Origin: Hanstruepera ponticola
Lineage (GTDB): Bacteria > Bacteroidota > Bacteroidia > Flavobacteriales > Flavobacteriaceae
Direction: 5' to 3'
Length of the DNA stretch: 64,000 bases
Assembly (NCBI RefSeq): GCF_012931685.1
Contig: NZ_JABANC010000001.1
Coordinates: 124,001-188,000 of the forward strand
Positions 17,703-25,912 of this stretch are shown here, piece by piece. The notes beneath the pieces are model-generated. The model was given only the letters and a program-made list of their open reading frames with translations. It was not told the DNA's origin and searched no databases. The position numbers and the translations under genes were made by a program. Each line of letters begins with the position of its first letter. Positions within the stretch are counted from its first letter, which is position 1.

Positions 17703-18554
17703 TTATTCTATTCCGTTTAAAATATCCTTAATATGATTGGTATTCTTCATTTCATTGCGAATCTCTTCAAAATTATCAGCTTTAATAAAATCCTTAAAAG
17801 CAGTTAGATTTTGAATATACTCTTCCAAGGTTTCAATGACATTTGCTTTGTTTTGTTTAAATATAGGTGTCCACATTTCTGGTGAGCTTTTTGCCAATCG
17901 TACTGTTGAAGCAAAACCACTTCCAGCTAAATCGAAAATATCGCGTTCATTCTTTTCTTTTTCAATTACAGTTTTCCCTAACATAAACGAACTGATATGA
18001 GATAAATGGGATACATAAGCAATATGTTTATCATGTGCTTCGGGATTCATATATCGAATACGCATGCCCATAATTTTAAAAATAGACAATGCCCGCTCTT
18101 GTAATTTAAATGCCGTTTTTTCCACTTCACATATTATGTTGGTCTTTCCCTTAAATAGGCCTTCCAATGCCGCTTTTGGACCAGAAAATTCGGTTCCGGC
18201 AATTGGATGCGTAGCCAAAAAATTTCGACGTTTAGGATGCTGCGCTACACTGTTACATATAGCTACTTTAGTAGAACCTGATTCCATTACTAGCGTGTCA
18301 TCTGAAACCCTATCCAAAACTTTTGGGAGCAATTCTACTGTGGCATCTACTGGAATGGACACAATGACAATATCGGCTTTGTCCAAGTCGTTAAAATCTG
18401 CTTTTTCGTCAATAACTCCAAGTGATATAGCTTCATCTAAATGTTTTACATTACTATCTATGCCGTAAATTATTAAATCGGGGTTAAGCTTTTTGACATC
18501 TTTCGCTATACTGCCTCCAATTAATCCAACGCCTATTATGTAAATATTCTTCAT
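17703..18554 (-). CDS. tyrA: prephenate dehydrogenase
   Basis: Oxidative decarboxylation of prephenate to 4-hydroxyphenylpyruvate (tyrosine branch), NAD-dependent. The Rossmann glycine motif VGLIGGSIAKDV is at the N-terminus and the acidic residue after beta2 is in YGIDSNVKH. The catalytic stretch THPIAGTEFSGPKAA and YVSHLSHISSFML carry the substrate His and Ser. At 283 aa it has no ACT domain, so feedback by tyrosine through that route is not expected. It sits nine bases before the DAHP synthase/chorismate mutase start and eight after the aminotransferase stop. Confidence 0.94.
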   Translation of the reverse strand: MKNIYIIGVGLIGGSIAKDVKKLNPDLIIYGIDSNVKHLDEAISLGVIDEKADFNDLDKADIVIVSIPVDATVELLPKVLDRVSDDTLVMESGSTKVAICNSVAQHPKRRNFLATHPIAGTEFSGPKAALEGLFKGKTNIICEVEKTAFKLQERALSIFKIMGMRIRYMNPEAHDKHIAYVSHLSHISSFMLGKTVIEKEKNERDIFDLAGSGFASTVRLAKSSPEMWTPIFKQNKANVIETLEEYIQNLTAFKDFIKADNFEEIRNEMKNTNHIKDILNGIE

Positions 18555-18561
18555 ACTTCTA

Positions 18562-19704
18562 TTAAATTCTGGCTAATGCTTCTTCTAAATCATCAGTGGT
18601 TGCACAAAGTGAAAAACGAATATAGCCTTCACCATTTGACCCAAAAATAGTTCCGGGTGCTACAAAAATGCTCTTGTCTTTTAATAATACATCTATAAAT
18701 TCCTCAGCTTTAACAAATGCAGGCAATTTGGCCCAAACAAACATCCCTGAACTGTTTTTATCATATGTACAATTAAGTGCATTGGCAATTTTCCACACTA
18801 TTTCTCGGCGTTGTTCATAGACATTATTTAGACTAACATACCATAATTTAGTGCATTTAAGAGCTTCTACCGCACCTTTTTGAACACCATAAAACATACC
18901 AGAATCCATGTTGCTTTTTACTTTTAAAATGGCATTAATGAATTCTGATTTCCCCAATACCATTCCTACACGCCATCCGGCCATATTAAACGTTTTGCTT
19001 AATGAATTTAACTCTAAACAAACATCTTTTGCACCTGAAACACCTAATAAACTTTTCGGTTCATTATTGAGAATAAAACTGTAAGGATTATCATTAACAA
19101 TTAAAATGTTATGCCGTTTTGCAAAAGCCACCAATCTGATAAAAAAGGCTTCATTTGCTTTGGCTCCTGTTGGCATGTGCGGGTAATTAACCCACATGAG
19201 TTTAACTTTTGACAAATCTTGATTCTCCAAAGCCTCTATGTCTGGCAACCAATTATTATATTCTATCAAATCGTAATAAACTGGTTTTGCTCCAATAAGC
19301 TTAGTAACCGAAGTGTAGGTTGGGTATCCTGGATTTGGGATAAGCACTTCATCTCCTTCATTTAAAAAAGCCATAGAAATGTGCATAATACCTTCTTTAC
19401 TTCCCATTAATGGTAATACTTCGGTCGATGGACTTAAATACACATCAAACACATCACGATAAAAAGCGACTATTGCTTCACGTAATTCAGGTAAACCTTG
19501 ATAGCTTTGATATTTATGAGCTTGCTCACCACTTAATCCCTCAACTAAAGCTGAAATTACTTTTTGGGGTGGCATTAAATCTGGGCTACCTATACCTAAA
19601 TTAATTATGGGCTTACCACTAGCTTTCAAAAAATTAACTTCTCGTAATTTTTTTGAAAAATAGTATTCCTCAACATGTTCTAGTCGTTTTGCAAATTCAA
19701 TCAT
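18562..19704 (-). CDS. class I PLP-dependent aminotransferase, probably aromatic
   Basis: Fold type I aminotransferase of 380 aa. The PLP Schiff-base lysine is in ELNSLSKTFNMAGWRVGM (about residue 235); LGIGSPDLMPPQ, NPGYPTYTSV, WVNYPHMPTGA and the C-terminal Arg in YIRFSLCATTDD are family motifs. Position between pheA and tyrA in the aromatic operon suggests transamination of phenylpyruvate and 4-hydroxyphenylpyruvate; substrate is inferred from context, since this family also includes LL-diaminopimelate and aspartate enzymes. Its start ATG overlaps the pheA stop by four bases. Confidence 0.88.
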   Translation of the reverse strand: MIEFAKRLEHVEEYYFSKKLREVNFLKASGKPIINLGIGSPDLMPPQKVISALVEGLSGEQAHKYQSYQGLPELREAIVAFYRDVFDVYLSPSTEVLPLMGSKEGIMHISMAFLNEGDEVLIPNPGYPTYTSVTKLIGAKPVYYDLIEYNNWLPDIEALENQDLSKVKLMWVNYPHMPTGAKANEAFFIRLVAFAKRHNILIVNDNPYSFILNNEPKSLLGVSGAKDVCLELNSLSKTFNMAGWRVGMVLGKSEFINAILKVKSNMDSGMFYGVQKGAVEALKCTKLWYVSLNNVYEQRREIVWKIANALNCTYDKNSSGMFVWAKLPAFVKAEEFIDVLLKDKSIFVAPGTIFGSNGEGYIRFSLCATTDDLEEALARI

Positions 19705-20528
19705 GGTTTTGCATTTTTATATTCTCCCAATATCTTAAATTCTTCAGTCATAATTTCCATAATGGTTTTGGCTTTTTCAAAGTTCTTATAATTATCAAAA
19801 GTGACATCTATGAAAAAAGCATACTTCCACGGTGTTTCAATTTTAGGAAGTGATTGTATTTTGGTTAAATTTAATTGACAATCACTCATTACATTCAACA
19901 TAGCCGCTAAACTCCCACGTTTGTGTTCCAATTCAAACTTCAATGACGCCTTATTGATTGCTGATTGCGTAATTTCATGGTTTTCTTTTTTTACAACTAC
20001 AAATCGGGTTTCATTATGTTTAATGGTTTGAATACTTTCAGAGATAATATTTAAACCATACAATTCAGAAGCTAATTGACTACCCAACGCAGCTATTTTA
20101 AAGGTTTTAGTACGTGCAATACGTTTAGCAACTTCAGCCGTATCGGCATCTTCCACTATTTTAATATGTGGATACTGTTTAAAAAATTCTTTGCATTGCA
20201 GCAACGCCATTGGGTGCGAATGCACCTCTTCTATATCTTCTATTAATTGATTAGGTAATGCCATTAAATGATGTTGAATATCCAAATAATACTCACCTAC
20301 AACGTGCAAATTATTAGTATCTAATAATGCATAATTTGGTATAATTGAACCTGCAATTGAATTCTCTAATGCCATGACAACAGCATCTACATCATCACAC
20401 AAGAGACTTTGGACTGTTTTATCAAAAGTCAGATACTCACGTATATTAATGTGATCACCAAAATAGTTATTGGCAACAATATGGTGAAATGAGCCTTTTA
20501 CGCCTTGTATAGCAACCGATTTAATCAT
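19701..20528 (-). CDS. pheA: prephenate dehydratase with ACT domain
   Basis: Converts prephenate to phenylpyruvate, committing to phenylalanine; 275 aa. The catalytic domain (about 1-180) shows IQGVKGSFHHIVANNYFG, AVVMALENSIAGSI and the conserved NETRFVVV (the TRF motif). The C-terminal ACT domain (about 193-275, FELEHKRGSLAAMLNVMSD, then NLTKIQSLPKIETPWKYAFF) should bind phenylalanine for feedback inhibition. No chorismate mutase domain is present here; that activity is in the aroG/aroQ fusion downstream. It is the first structural gene of the operon and directly follows a leader-peptide attenuator, with only two bases between the terminator U-tract and the ATG. Confidence 0.95.
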   Translation of the reverse strand: MIKSVAIQGVKGSFHHIVANNYFGDHINIREYLTFDKTVQSLLCDDVDAVVMALENSIAGSIIPNYALLDTNNLHVVGEYYLDIQHHLMALPNQLIEDIEEVHSHPMALLQCKEFFKQYPHIKIVEDADTAEVAKRIARTKTFKIAALGSQLASELYGLNIISESIQTIKHNETRFVVVKKENHEITQSAINKASLKFELEHKRGSLAAMLNVMSDCQLNLTKIQSLPKIETPWKYAFFIDVTFDNYKNFEKAKTIMEIMTEEFKILGEYKNAKP

Positions 20529-20530
20529 AT

Positions 20531-20560
20531 AAAAAAAAAGTCCCGATTTTCATCGAGACT
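20531..20560 (-). terminator. attenuator terminator in the pheA leader
   Basis: On minus-strand RNA, AGUCUCGAU (20560-20552), tetraloop GAAA, AUCGGGACU (20547-20539), then nine U (to 20531). The stem has nine pairs including one U-G wobble. It ends two bases before the pheA start codon, so pheA can be expressed only if this hairpin fails to form. It competes with the antiterminator for the GUCUCG arm. Confidence 0.9.
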
Positions 20561-20602
20561 TATAGTTATAGTTTATATTAAAATTACACATACAACGTCT
20601 CG
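20554..20602 (-). promoter_or_regulatory. antiterminator of the pheA leader
   Basis: On minus-strand RNA, CGAGACGUUGUA (20602-20591) can pair with UAUAAGUCUCG (20564-20554): six contiguous pairs CGAGAC/GUCUCG, then a bulged G and five more pairs (one G-U). The 3' arm contains the first six bases of the terminator's 5' arm after its A, so the two structures exclude each other. The 5' arm lies in codons 21-25 of the leader peptide, where a ribosome at the stop codon would cover it and a ribosome stalled at the aromatic codons would leave it free. Confidence 0.75.
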
Positions 20603-20664
20603 TTTCCTTTGCTAAAAAAGAAATAGTACCAGTTATAATATGTAAAATTTGTATTTGCGTTCAT
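20584..20664 (-). CDS. aromatic-rich leader peptide of the pheA operon
   Basis: A 26-codon reading frame from ATG 20664 to TAA 20584. Codons 7-17 read FTYYNWYYFFF: eight of the nine residues 9-17 are Tyr, Trp or Phe (YYNWYYFFF). Such a run, followed by competing antiterminator and terminator hairpins and then pheA, is the classic arrangement of ribosome-mediated attenuation (PheL and TrpL in enteric bacteria). Starved ribosomes would stall on these codons and favour antitermination. The frame stays open upstream to an earlier ATG at 20784, but the candidate promoter at 20705-20675 would start RNA a few bases before 20664. That makes the short form the natural leader. The peptide itself probably has no other function. 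Confidence 0.85.
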   Translation of the reverse strand: MNANTNFTYYNWYYFFFSKGNETLYV

Positions 20665-20674
20665 AATTGAATAG

Positions 20675-20705
20675 CTAAAGTAATTAATAAAATGAAAAAA
20701 CAAAA
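20675..20705 (-). promoter_or_regulatory. candidate promoter of the pheA leader and aromatic operon
   Basis: On the minus strand, TTTTG (20705-20701), an 18-bp spacer and TACTTTAG (20682-20675), one mismatch from TAnnTTTG. Transcription would begin about 5 bases before the leader-peptide ATG. Confidence 0.5.
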
Positions 20706-20744
20706 TCATTTTCAAAATCTTTTGAAAAGATAACGTTTTCGTTA

Positions 20745-20776
20745 TTGGTTCGCCTAAAAAATAAATCCTATTTTTG
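20745..20776 (+). promoter_or_regulatory. promoter of gldA
   Basis: TTG (20745-20747), 21-bp spacer, TATTTTTG (20769-20776), an exact match to the Bacteroidota consensus, 17 bp before the gldA ATG. It is divergent from the pheA leader promoter. Confidence 0.6.
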
Positions 20777-20793
20777 AAAAGCAAATAGGAATT

Positions 20794-21690
20794 ATGTCTA
20801 TATCAGTAGAAAATATCAGTAAGCTTTATGGCGAGCAAAAAGCGCTTAATAATATATCGTTTAAGGTAAATAAGCCAGAAATTGTTGGCTTTTTGGGACC
20901 TAATGGAGCTGGGAAGTCAACTATGATGAAAATATTGACGACTTATATTGAACCAACTGAAGGAGAAGCCAAGGTTAATGATTTTGATATTGCTTTACAA
21001 AAACAACAGGTCCAACTGAGTGTAGGTTATCTACCAGAGCACAACCCCTTGTATTTAGAACAATATGTAAGAGAATATTTAGCATTTAATGCACAAGTTT
21101 ATGGCGTAAACAAAACACGAATTGAAGAGGTTATTGAATTAACAGGATTGACTCCTGAAGCCCATAAAAAAATTGGGCAACTTTCTAAAGGTTATAGGCA
21201 ACGTGTTGGGCTGGCCAATGCCCTATTGCATAATCCGGATGTTCTTATTTTAGATGAACCAACAACTGGATTGGATCCAAACCAATTGGTTGATATTAGG
21301 AATTTAATTAAGTCTATTGGTAAAGAAAAAACCGTGTTTTTATCAACCCACATTATGCAAGAAGTTGAGGCCATGTGCGACCGCGTCATCATTATTAATA
21401 AAGGTGAAATTGTTGCCAACAAAACACTTAAAGAATTACGAGACGATAAGGAACAAGTCGTTGTGGTTGAATTTGATTATCGCGTGGAAGATGCCTTTTT
21501 ATTAAAACTTCCAAAAGTTAAGCAAGTGGTAAATACGCATGACTTTGTTTACGAAATCACCTTTACAACAACTGATGATATGCGTTCTCATGTTTTTGAT
21601 TTTGCACATGATAATCAGTTAAAAATTCTTCAACTGAATCAAAAAAATGCTAGTTTGGAAAGTATGTTTAGGGAGTTGACAAACCAATAG
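20794..21690 (+). CDS. gldA: gliding motility ABC transporter ATP-binding protein GldA
   Basis: ATPase subunit of the GldA-GldF-GldG ABC transporter needed for gliding in Flavobacterium; 298 aa. It has Walker A GFLGPNGAGKSTMMKIL (about 31-47), the signature LSKGYRQRVGLANALL (about 133-148) and Walker B with catalytic Glu in DVLILDEPTTGLDPNQLVD; the switch His is in FLSTHIMQEVE. The C-terminal 75 residues are the extension common to export-type ATPases of this clade. The membrane partners GldF and GldG are not in the window. The symbol depends on overall resemblance to GldA; other ABC export ATPases are close. Confidence 0.82.
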   Translation: MSISVENISKLYGEQKALNNISFKVNKPEIVGFLGPNGAGKSTMMKILTTYIEPTEGEAKVNDFDIALQKQQVQLSVGYLPEHNPLYLEQYVREYLAFNAQVYGVNKTRIEEVIELTGLTPEAHKKIGQLSKGYRQRVGLANALLHNPDVLILDEPTTGLDPNQLVDIRNLIKSIGKEKTVFLSTHIMQEVEAMCDRVIIINKGEIVANKTLKELRDDKEQVVVVEFDYRVEDAFLLKLPKVKQVVNTHDFVYEITFTTTDDMRSHVFDFAHDNQLKILQLNQKNASLESMFRELTNQ

Positions 21691-21692
21691 CC

Positions 21693-22685
21693 ATGAAAAA
21701 CACAATTTTAATTATTGTTATTTTATTGTTTTTTGTCAATTGCAATCGTACTAATAAAACTTCTCAAAACCTTAATAGAACATATCCGAAGTATTATTTA
21801 AATGTTGATAGTGTTGAAATCATCGAAGTAAATAAGACTAATGCCTTAAGATACATTTTAAAAGATTCGCTTGAAATTGAACTGAAGCCAAAATCAATCT
21901 CCTACTTTCCAAACACTCTTGATAGCCTACAATTAATTAGTGATTCAAAAGTTTATAAAAGAATTGAGCTCAATACCGAAGAGGATATAAATTTTGAGAA
22001 GAATAGTTTTTGGACAGGCCATTTAAAAGATAACTCTCAATATTGGATTCATTATTCTGAAATTCAAAATATTGACGACCATGAAAATAAAATGCCTTAT
22101 AAAGCTTGTTTTGGTTACATTAACTTTTTAGAAAGCGCTGATACATTATTATATGGAGGACACAGAGATTACTATAATTTTAAACTATTTAATAAGTTTA
22201 GATTTGCTGAAATTGGCCCATCTGTCCCTACATTATGCTTAATAAGTAAATGGAGTGAAGACTCTATCAGTATTATTCCTGTCGAATCTTATTCAGGCAA
22301 TAAAAGTATAAAGCTCTATTTTTTAGAAAAATATAATACACACTATAAAACGTTTCATATTGGTAATTGGGAGCTTAAAGAAGGTGAAGTTTGTATTGAA
22401 AAAGATGGTTTTATTGGAACAAATTTAGAAATTAGTAAAGAATATTTAATTTTCTCAAATAAATCAGAAAGTTTGTCAAAAATCAAATATAATTTAGGTT
22501 TAGATTCTAAATTTTTAGAAATAACTAAATCAAGTTATTACAACCAAAATGATTTCGCAAGAATTTCTTCTATTAAAATTTTAAAGAATAACTCTGAAAT
22601 ATTAAAACTAAAGCTAGATTATAACGGTGGAGCTTGCTCAAAATCAGACACATTAACCTATATAAAAAAAATCAGTCAAAAATAA
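21693..22685 (+). CDS. hypothetical lipoprotein
   Basis: A 330-aa protein I do not recognise. The N-terminus (IIVILLFFVNCNRTNK) is a lipoprotein signal with Cys17, so it should be envelope-anchored. The remainder is Lys/Ser/Tyr/Asn-rich with alternating hydrophobic strands and no catalytic motif I can see. It begins two bases after gldA, so it may be co-transcribed, but its AT content and lack of conserved motifs make it look like a lineage-specific addition rather than a gliding component. Its 3' end overlaps the convergent DUF2807-type gene by 14 bp. Confidence 0.6.
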   Translation: MKNTILIIVILLFFVNCNRTNKTSQNLNRTYPKYYLNVDSVEIIEVNKTNALRYILKDSLEIELKPKSISYFPNTLDSLQLISDSKVYKRIELNTEEDINFEKNSFWTGHLKDNSQYWIHYSEIQNIDDHENKMPYKACFGYINFLESADTLLYGGHRDYYNFKLFNKFRFAEIGPSVPTLCLISKWSEDSISIIPVESYSGNKSIKLYFLEKYNTHYKTFHIGNWELKEGEVCIEKDGFIGTNLEISKEYLIFSNKSESLSKIKYNLGLDSKFLEITKSSYYNQNDFARISSIKILKNNSEILKLKLDYNGGACSKSDTLTYIKKISQK

Positions 22686-23418
22686 GCCCTCCAGTATACA
22701 ACTGTTCAACCTCAACCGTTGGTGGTCTATTAACCGAAATCAAATCACCAGTGCCAACCAGTTCACCACTCAAAGATTGTTGCGGATTAACTATCATATC
22801 ATTACTTCCCCTATGGTAAACATCGACCGTTTGTGCCATTAAGTTAGCACCTTCAAATCGTCCAGCACCAGAATAAAATTGAACTGTTAGATTATTGGTT
22901 TCACCGGAAATATAGAATGAAGAAATATTATTAGATACAACACGTAAATTGTTAGTATTGACTTCTAAATTAAAATCACCAATAGTAAACGATCCGGCTG
23001 CATTAAAATCTTCGGATAACAAATTTAATGTATCATAATTTAATACACCATCAGACTTTACGGTGTATTGTGAAGATGTTCTAATGGTTCTAATATTGGG
23101 AGCAGACACAAACACTTTGGTAATGCCATAATCACGAACATAATTACACGTATTGTTATCTATTAATTGTAATTCATCACCTACTACTTTTGCTTCTACA
23201 TCATTCAATAAGTACTCTCCTGTTTGAATTATAACTTGATATTCTGGAGCTTCTTTAATAATTAATTCTACATCACGATTAACAAGAATTTTTTCAAAAT
23301 CAGTAACGGGTATTACTTGTTGAATAATGGTACCTGCATTTTGAAAACAATCATTAGCGCTTTCTTTGCTACAGGACGCAACACTAATCATGATTAATAT
23401 GTACAAAATTTTCTTCAT
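22672..23418 (-). CDS. head GIN domain (DUF2807) lipoprotein
   Basis: A 248-aa lipoprotein: signal KKILYILIMISVASC with the lipid-accepting Cys, followed by one right-handed beta-helix-like domain of the DUF2807/'GIN' type. This domain is typically auto-adhesin-like in Bacteroidota (FEKILVNRDVELIIKEAPEY, LSEDFNAAGSFTIGDFNLEV, LMAQTVDVYHRGSNDMIVNP). I take the ATG at 23418. The open frame continues ten codons upstream, but that extension reads SFLRRQESI, a signature of a REP-like palindrome rather than protein. Function unknown; GIN proteins are envelope-surface proteins. Confidence 0.85.
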   Translation of the reverse strand: MKKILYILIMISVASCSKESANDCFQNAGTIIQQVIPVTDFEKILVNRDVELIIKEAPEYQVIIQTGEYLLNDVEAKVVGDELQLIDNNTCNYVRDYGITKVFVSAPNIRTIRTSSQYTVKSDGVLNYDTLNLLSEDFNAAGSFTIGDFNLEVNTNNLRVVSNNISSFYISGETNNLTVQFYSGAGRFEGANLMAQTVDVYHRGSNDMIVNPQQSLSGELVGTGDLISVNRPPTVEVEQLYTGGLIFD

Positions 23419-23423
23419 AATAG

Positions 23424-23447
23424 ATTCCTGCCTTCGCAGAAATGACA
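23424..23447. repeat. REP-like palindromic repeat, copy 1
   Basis: ATTCCTGCCTTCGCAGAAATGACA: an imperfect palindrome of the CCTGC-N2-4-GCAGG type, a member of the family also present at 26874-26948 and 29680-29706. It lies between the DUF2807 and PagL-like genes. Confidence 0.75.
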
Positions 23448-23451
23448 AAAT

Positions 23452-24543
23452 TTATAATCTAATACCTACACCAAATTCAACGGCTTCTGCTTTAGCGCCA
23501 TGAGACTTTAATGTCAAAGCACCAAACCACTTATCTCCAAAATAACGTTTTAATCCCACACGGAAATACGTTCTACCTTCAAAATCAAACGGATAATACA
23601 CATAATAACCCAATTGAGTTAAAACAGACATTTTATTAATAAATAATTCATGACCTACAAACAATCCTACTCTTTTGTAATCTTCATCTCCAGATACATT
23701 TTCTTCAGGAAATGCTACTGATTGGTAATAAATCAATTCATCTAAAAATTTAGAGAAAAAAGCATCAACACCAAATTGTACTGCACTTTTATGACTCAAG
23801 CGTTTATCGGCATATGCCGAAAGAATATAAAATGGAAATTGCCCACTACCAACAACATCACTTTCGTTCACGCCACTTCTAAATACCACATTATATTTGA
23901 TACGTTCGGTAAACTTTTCTTTGGTAATGGTTTTAATGTATTCAGCATCTTCTTCGTCTAAATTATAGGTCACACCAACATTAAAAGTTATGGAATTCAC
24001 ACTGGTGTTTGGCGCCTTAACATTGGCATTACTATAGTGAATTAAGCTCAATCCTGCCTGCAAACCAAACTTATCAAAAATGCGTTCCTTTTTATAATTC
24101 AACATCAAATAGGTACTACTTAACAAAGTAGAACCAAAGGCAATATTTTTATGGTTATCAATTTTATCATAAGGATTTGTAGTATATGCCAAACCCTGTC
24201 CAATACGAAACATCAAGTTTCGTTTAAAAAAATAGAAATTATAATGTGCGTACAACGAATAATTATTACCAAGAACCTCATTTTTTAAATTCTGATAAGC
24301 AAACGACACGCCATAATCGGGATAGCCATATCGCTGTTCCCAATCTTGATTACCAAAGGTTTTTTTATTCCAACTTAAAATAAAGCCTTCTGGGTGCCCT
24401 TTTATTAAATGTAAAATGTCATTATTATGAAGCGCAATATTGCCTTTAAAGTAATTAAGGTCAATGTAGGTGTTTGACTGCTTTTCTTGCGAAAAAGCTA
24501 ATGAAATCAAACAACAAAAAAGAAATGCTAAATAATGCCTCAT
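23452..24543 (-). CDS. PagL-like acyloxyacyl hydrolase (lipid A deacylase family)
   Basis: Outer-membrane beta-barrel protein of 363 aa with a signal peptide (1-18, ending LAFSQ). The segment LSLIHYSNANVKAPNTSVNS (His169, Ser171) matches the His-x-Ser catalytic motif of PagL, which removes the 3-O-acyl chain of lipid A; neighbouring residues follow the family pattern. The barrel strands end in FGVGIRL. Flavobacterial members are longer than Pseudomonas PagL (about 170 aa) through an added C-terminal half, also seen here. A -7 element TACATTTG lies at 24567-24560 on the minus strand. Enzyme activity on this organism's lipid A is inferred. Confidence 0.8.
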   Translation of the reverse strand: MRHYLAFLFCCLISLAFSQEKQSNTYIDLNYFKGNIALHNNDILHLIKGHPEGFILSWNKKTFGNQDWEQRYGYPDYGVSFAYQNLKNEVLGNNYSLYAHYNFYFFKRNLMFRIGQGLAYTTNPYDKIDNHKNIAFGSTLLSSTYLMLNYKKERIFDKFGLQAGLSLIHYSNANVKAPNTSVNSITFNVGVTYNLDEEDAEYIKTITKEKFTERIKYNVVFRSGVNESDVVGSGQFPFYILSAYADKRLSHKSAVQFGVDAFFSKFLDELIYYQSVAFPEENVSGDEDYKRVGLFVGHELFINKMSVLTQLGYYVYYPFDFEGRTYFRVGLKRYFGDKWFGALTLKSHGAKAEAVEFGVGIRL

Positions 24544-24584
24544 GAAATAGGTTGTGGCGCAAATGTATATAAATTATTAAACAG

Positions 24585-25847
24585 TTATTTGTTAAGTTTC
24601 AATAAGGCTGTTTCTAATAATTCAAAAATGGTATTGATGTCTTCTTTTCTGACTGTTCCAACCGACAACCTAAACCAATTGGAATCTGTTGATGTTCCAA
24701 AGGCATAGAATGGCACAATAGCTAATTTGGCTTCATTCAATAAATAACTTGTCACCTCTTGAATGGTATTCAACTTCAAACCATCTTTAGTTGACTTTCC
24801 AATTAAATCAAATTGAACTGTCAAGTACAATGCGGCTTGAGGTTCTATTGCCTTAACTGAAAATCCTTTTTTCTGAAGTTTATTAAATCCTTCATAAAAA
24901 GTCACTAAACGTTCATGCAGTTCAGATTTAATGTGTGTTAAATATGATGAAACAGGTTTTTCTTGTTTTAAATAAGATGCCGTAGCCAACTGTTCTGCTT
25001 TTGGAGACCAAGCCCCAATATGACTTAACAAAGCTTTCATTTTATTTATTACATGACTTGGTCCAAATGCCCAGCCCACACGAACACCAGTTGCAGCAAA
25101 CGCTTTGGATATGCCATCAATAAAAATGGTGTAGTCACGAACTTCAGGAACTAATTCCACAGGATTATAATGCACGGTATCACCATAAGTTAGCTGCCAG
25201 TATATCTGATCATAAAGTACATATAACGGTTTCTCATTTAGTGATGCTCTTCGCTTATTTTCTTCAACAACTAGTTGTGATATTTCTGTTAATGCTTCTT
25301 TATCAAATGTCGTTCCTGTTGGGTTTAATGGCGAACAAAGTGCTATTAAATTAACCAACTGAATATGTGGTTTGATATCTTCAACAGTTGGCATAAATTT
25401 GTTTTCTGGCTTGGTCTCAATAATCACAGCCTTGTTTCTGGACAAATATGTATAGGCATCATTGTTCCAAGAAGGTACAGGATATAAAACAGTATCATCA
25501 AGATCTAAAATAGTTTGATAAACAGCGTAAATTAATGGTCGTGCTCCTCCAGATATTAAAATTTCATCTTTAGAATAATCCAACTTAAGATTTTTGGAGA
25601 GATAATCTGAAACACTAAAGCGTAAGGATTCCATGCCATTAGCCACAGGATAATTTGTTTGATTATCGTGATAAGCGTTTACAATTTCTTGCTTAAGCTC
25701 ATCAGGTATCGGAAATATATTGGCATCAAAATCACCAATGGTTTGGTTATAGATAGTCTCACCTTGGGCTTTAAGTGCATTAACTTCTCCTGCAATTTTT
25801 ATGATTTCTGAACCTTTTAATCCTTCAGCTAGTTTAGATGTTTTCAT
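24585..25847 (-). CDS. PLP-dependent aminotransferase (aspartate aminotransferase-like)
   Basis: Fold type I aminotransferase of 420 aa. The PLP lysine is in DGISKAFAATGVRVGWAFG; ISGGARPLIYAVYQT, YPVPSWNNDAY, LCSPLNPTGTTFDKEA and the C-terminal Arg in NWFRLSVGTVR are the family landmarks. In Bacteroidota this type is usually annotated as aspartate or general amino-acid aminotransferase; the exact substrate is not evident. It has its own promoter and is followed by metF upstream on the same strand, so it is probably a single-gene unit or may be read from metF as well. Confidence 0.85.
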   Translation of the reverse strand: MKTSKLAEGLKGSEIIKIAGEVNALKAQGETIYNQTIGDFDANIFPIPDELKQEIVNAYHDNQTNYPVANGMESLRFSVSDYLSKNLKLDYSKDEILISGGARPLIYAVYQTILDLDDTVLYPVPSWNNDAYTYLSRNKAVIIETKPENKFMPTVEDIKPHIQLVNLIALCSPLNPTGTTFDKEALTEISQLVVEENKRRASLNEKPLYVLYDQIYWQLTYGDTVHYNPVELVPEVRDYTIFIDGISKAFAATGVRVGWAFGPSHVINKMKALLSHIGAWSPKAEQLATASYLKQEKPVSSYLTHIKSELHERLVTFYEGFNKLQKKGFSVKAIEPQAALYLTVQFDLIGKSTKDGLKLNTIQEVTSYLLNEAKLAIVPFYAFGTSTDSNWFRLSVGTVRKEDINTIFELLETALLKLNK

Positions 25848-25864
25848 TACCCCGACTTTTTTTG

Positions 25865-25896
25865 CAAAAATACACTTTCTGAACCTATTTCTGCAA
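25865..25896 (-). promoter_or_regulatory. promoter of the 24585-25847 aminotransferase gene
   Basis: On the minus strand, TTG (25896-25894), 21-bp spacer, TATTTTTG (25872-25865). It is an exact consensus match, 17 bp before the ATG. Confidence 0.6.
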
Positions 25897-25912
25897 TGCC
25901 TAACTTCTTTTA

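Noticed and set aside
20665-20784. Longer form of the pheA leader frame starting at ATG 20784 (66 codons)
   Set aside because: The candidate promoter lies inside this extension, at 20705-20675, so the extra 40 codons would not be transcribed. The aromatic run and hairpin geometry only need the 26-codon form.
23419-23448. N-terminal extension SFLRRQESI of the DUF2807-type protein
   Set aside because: This reading is the translation of a REP-like palindrome and precedes a normal lipoprotein signal, so it is not protein.
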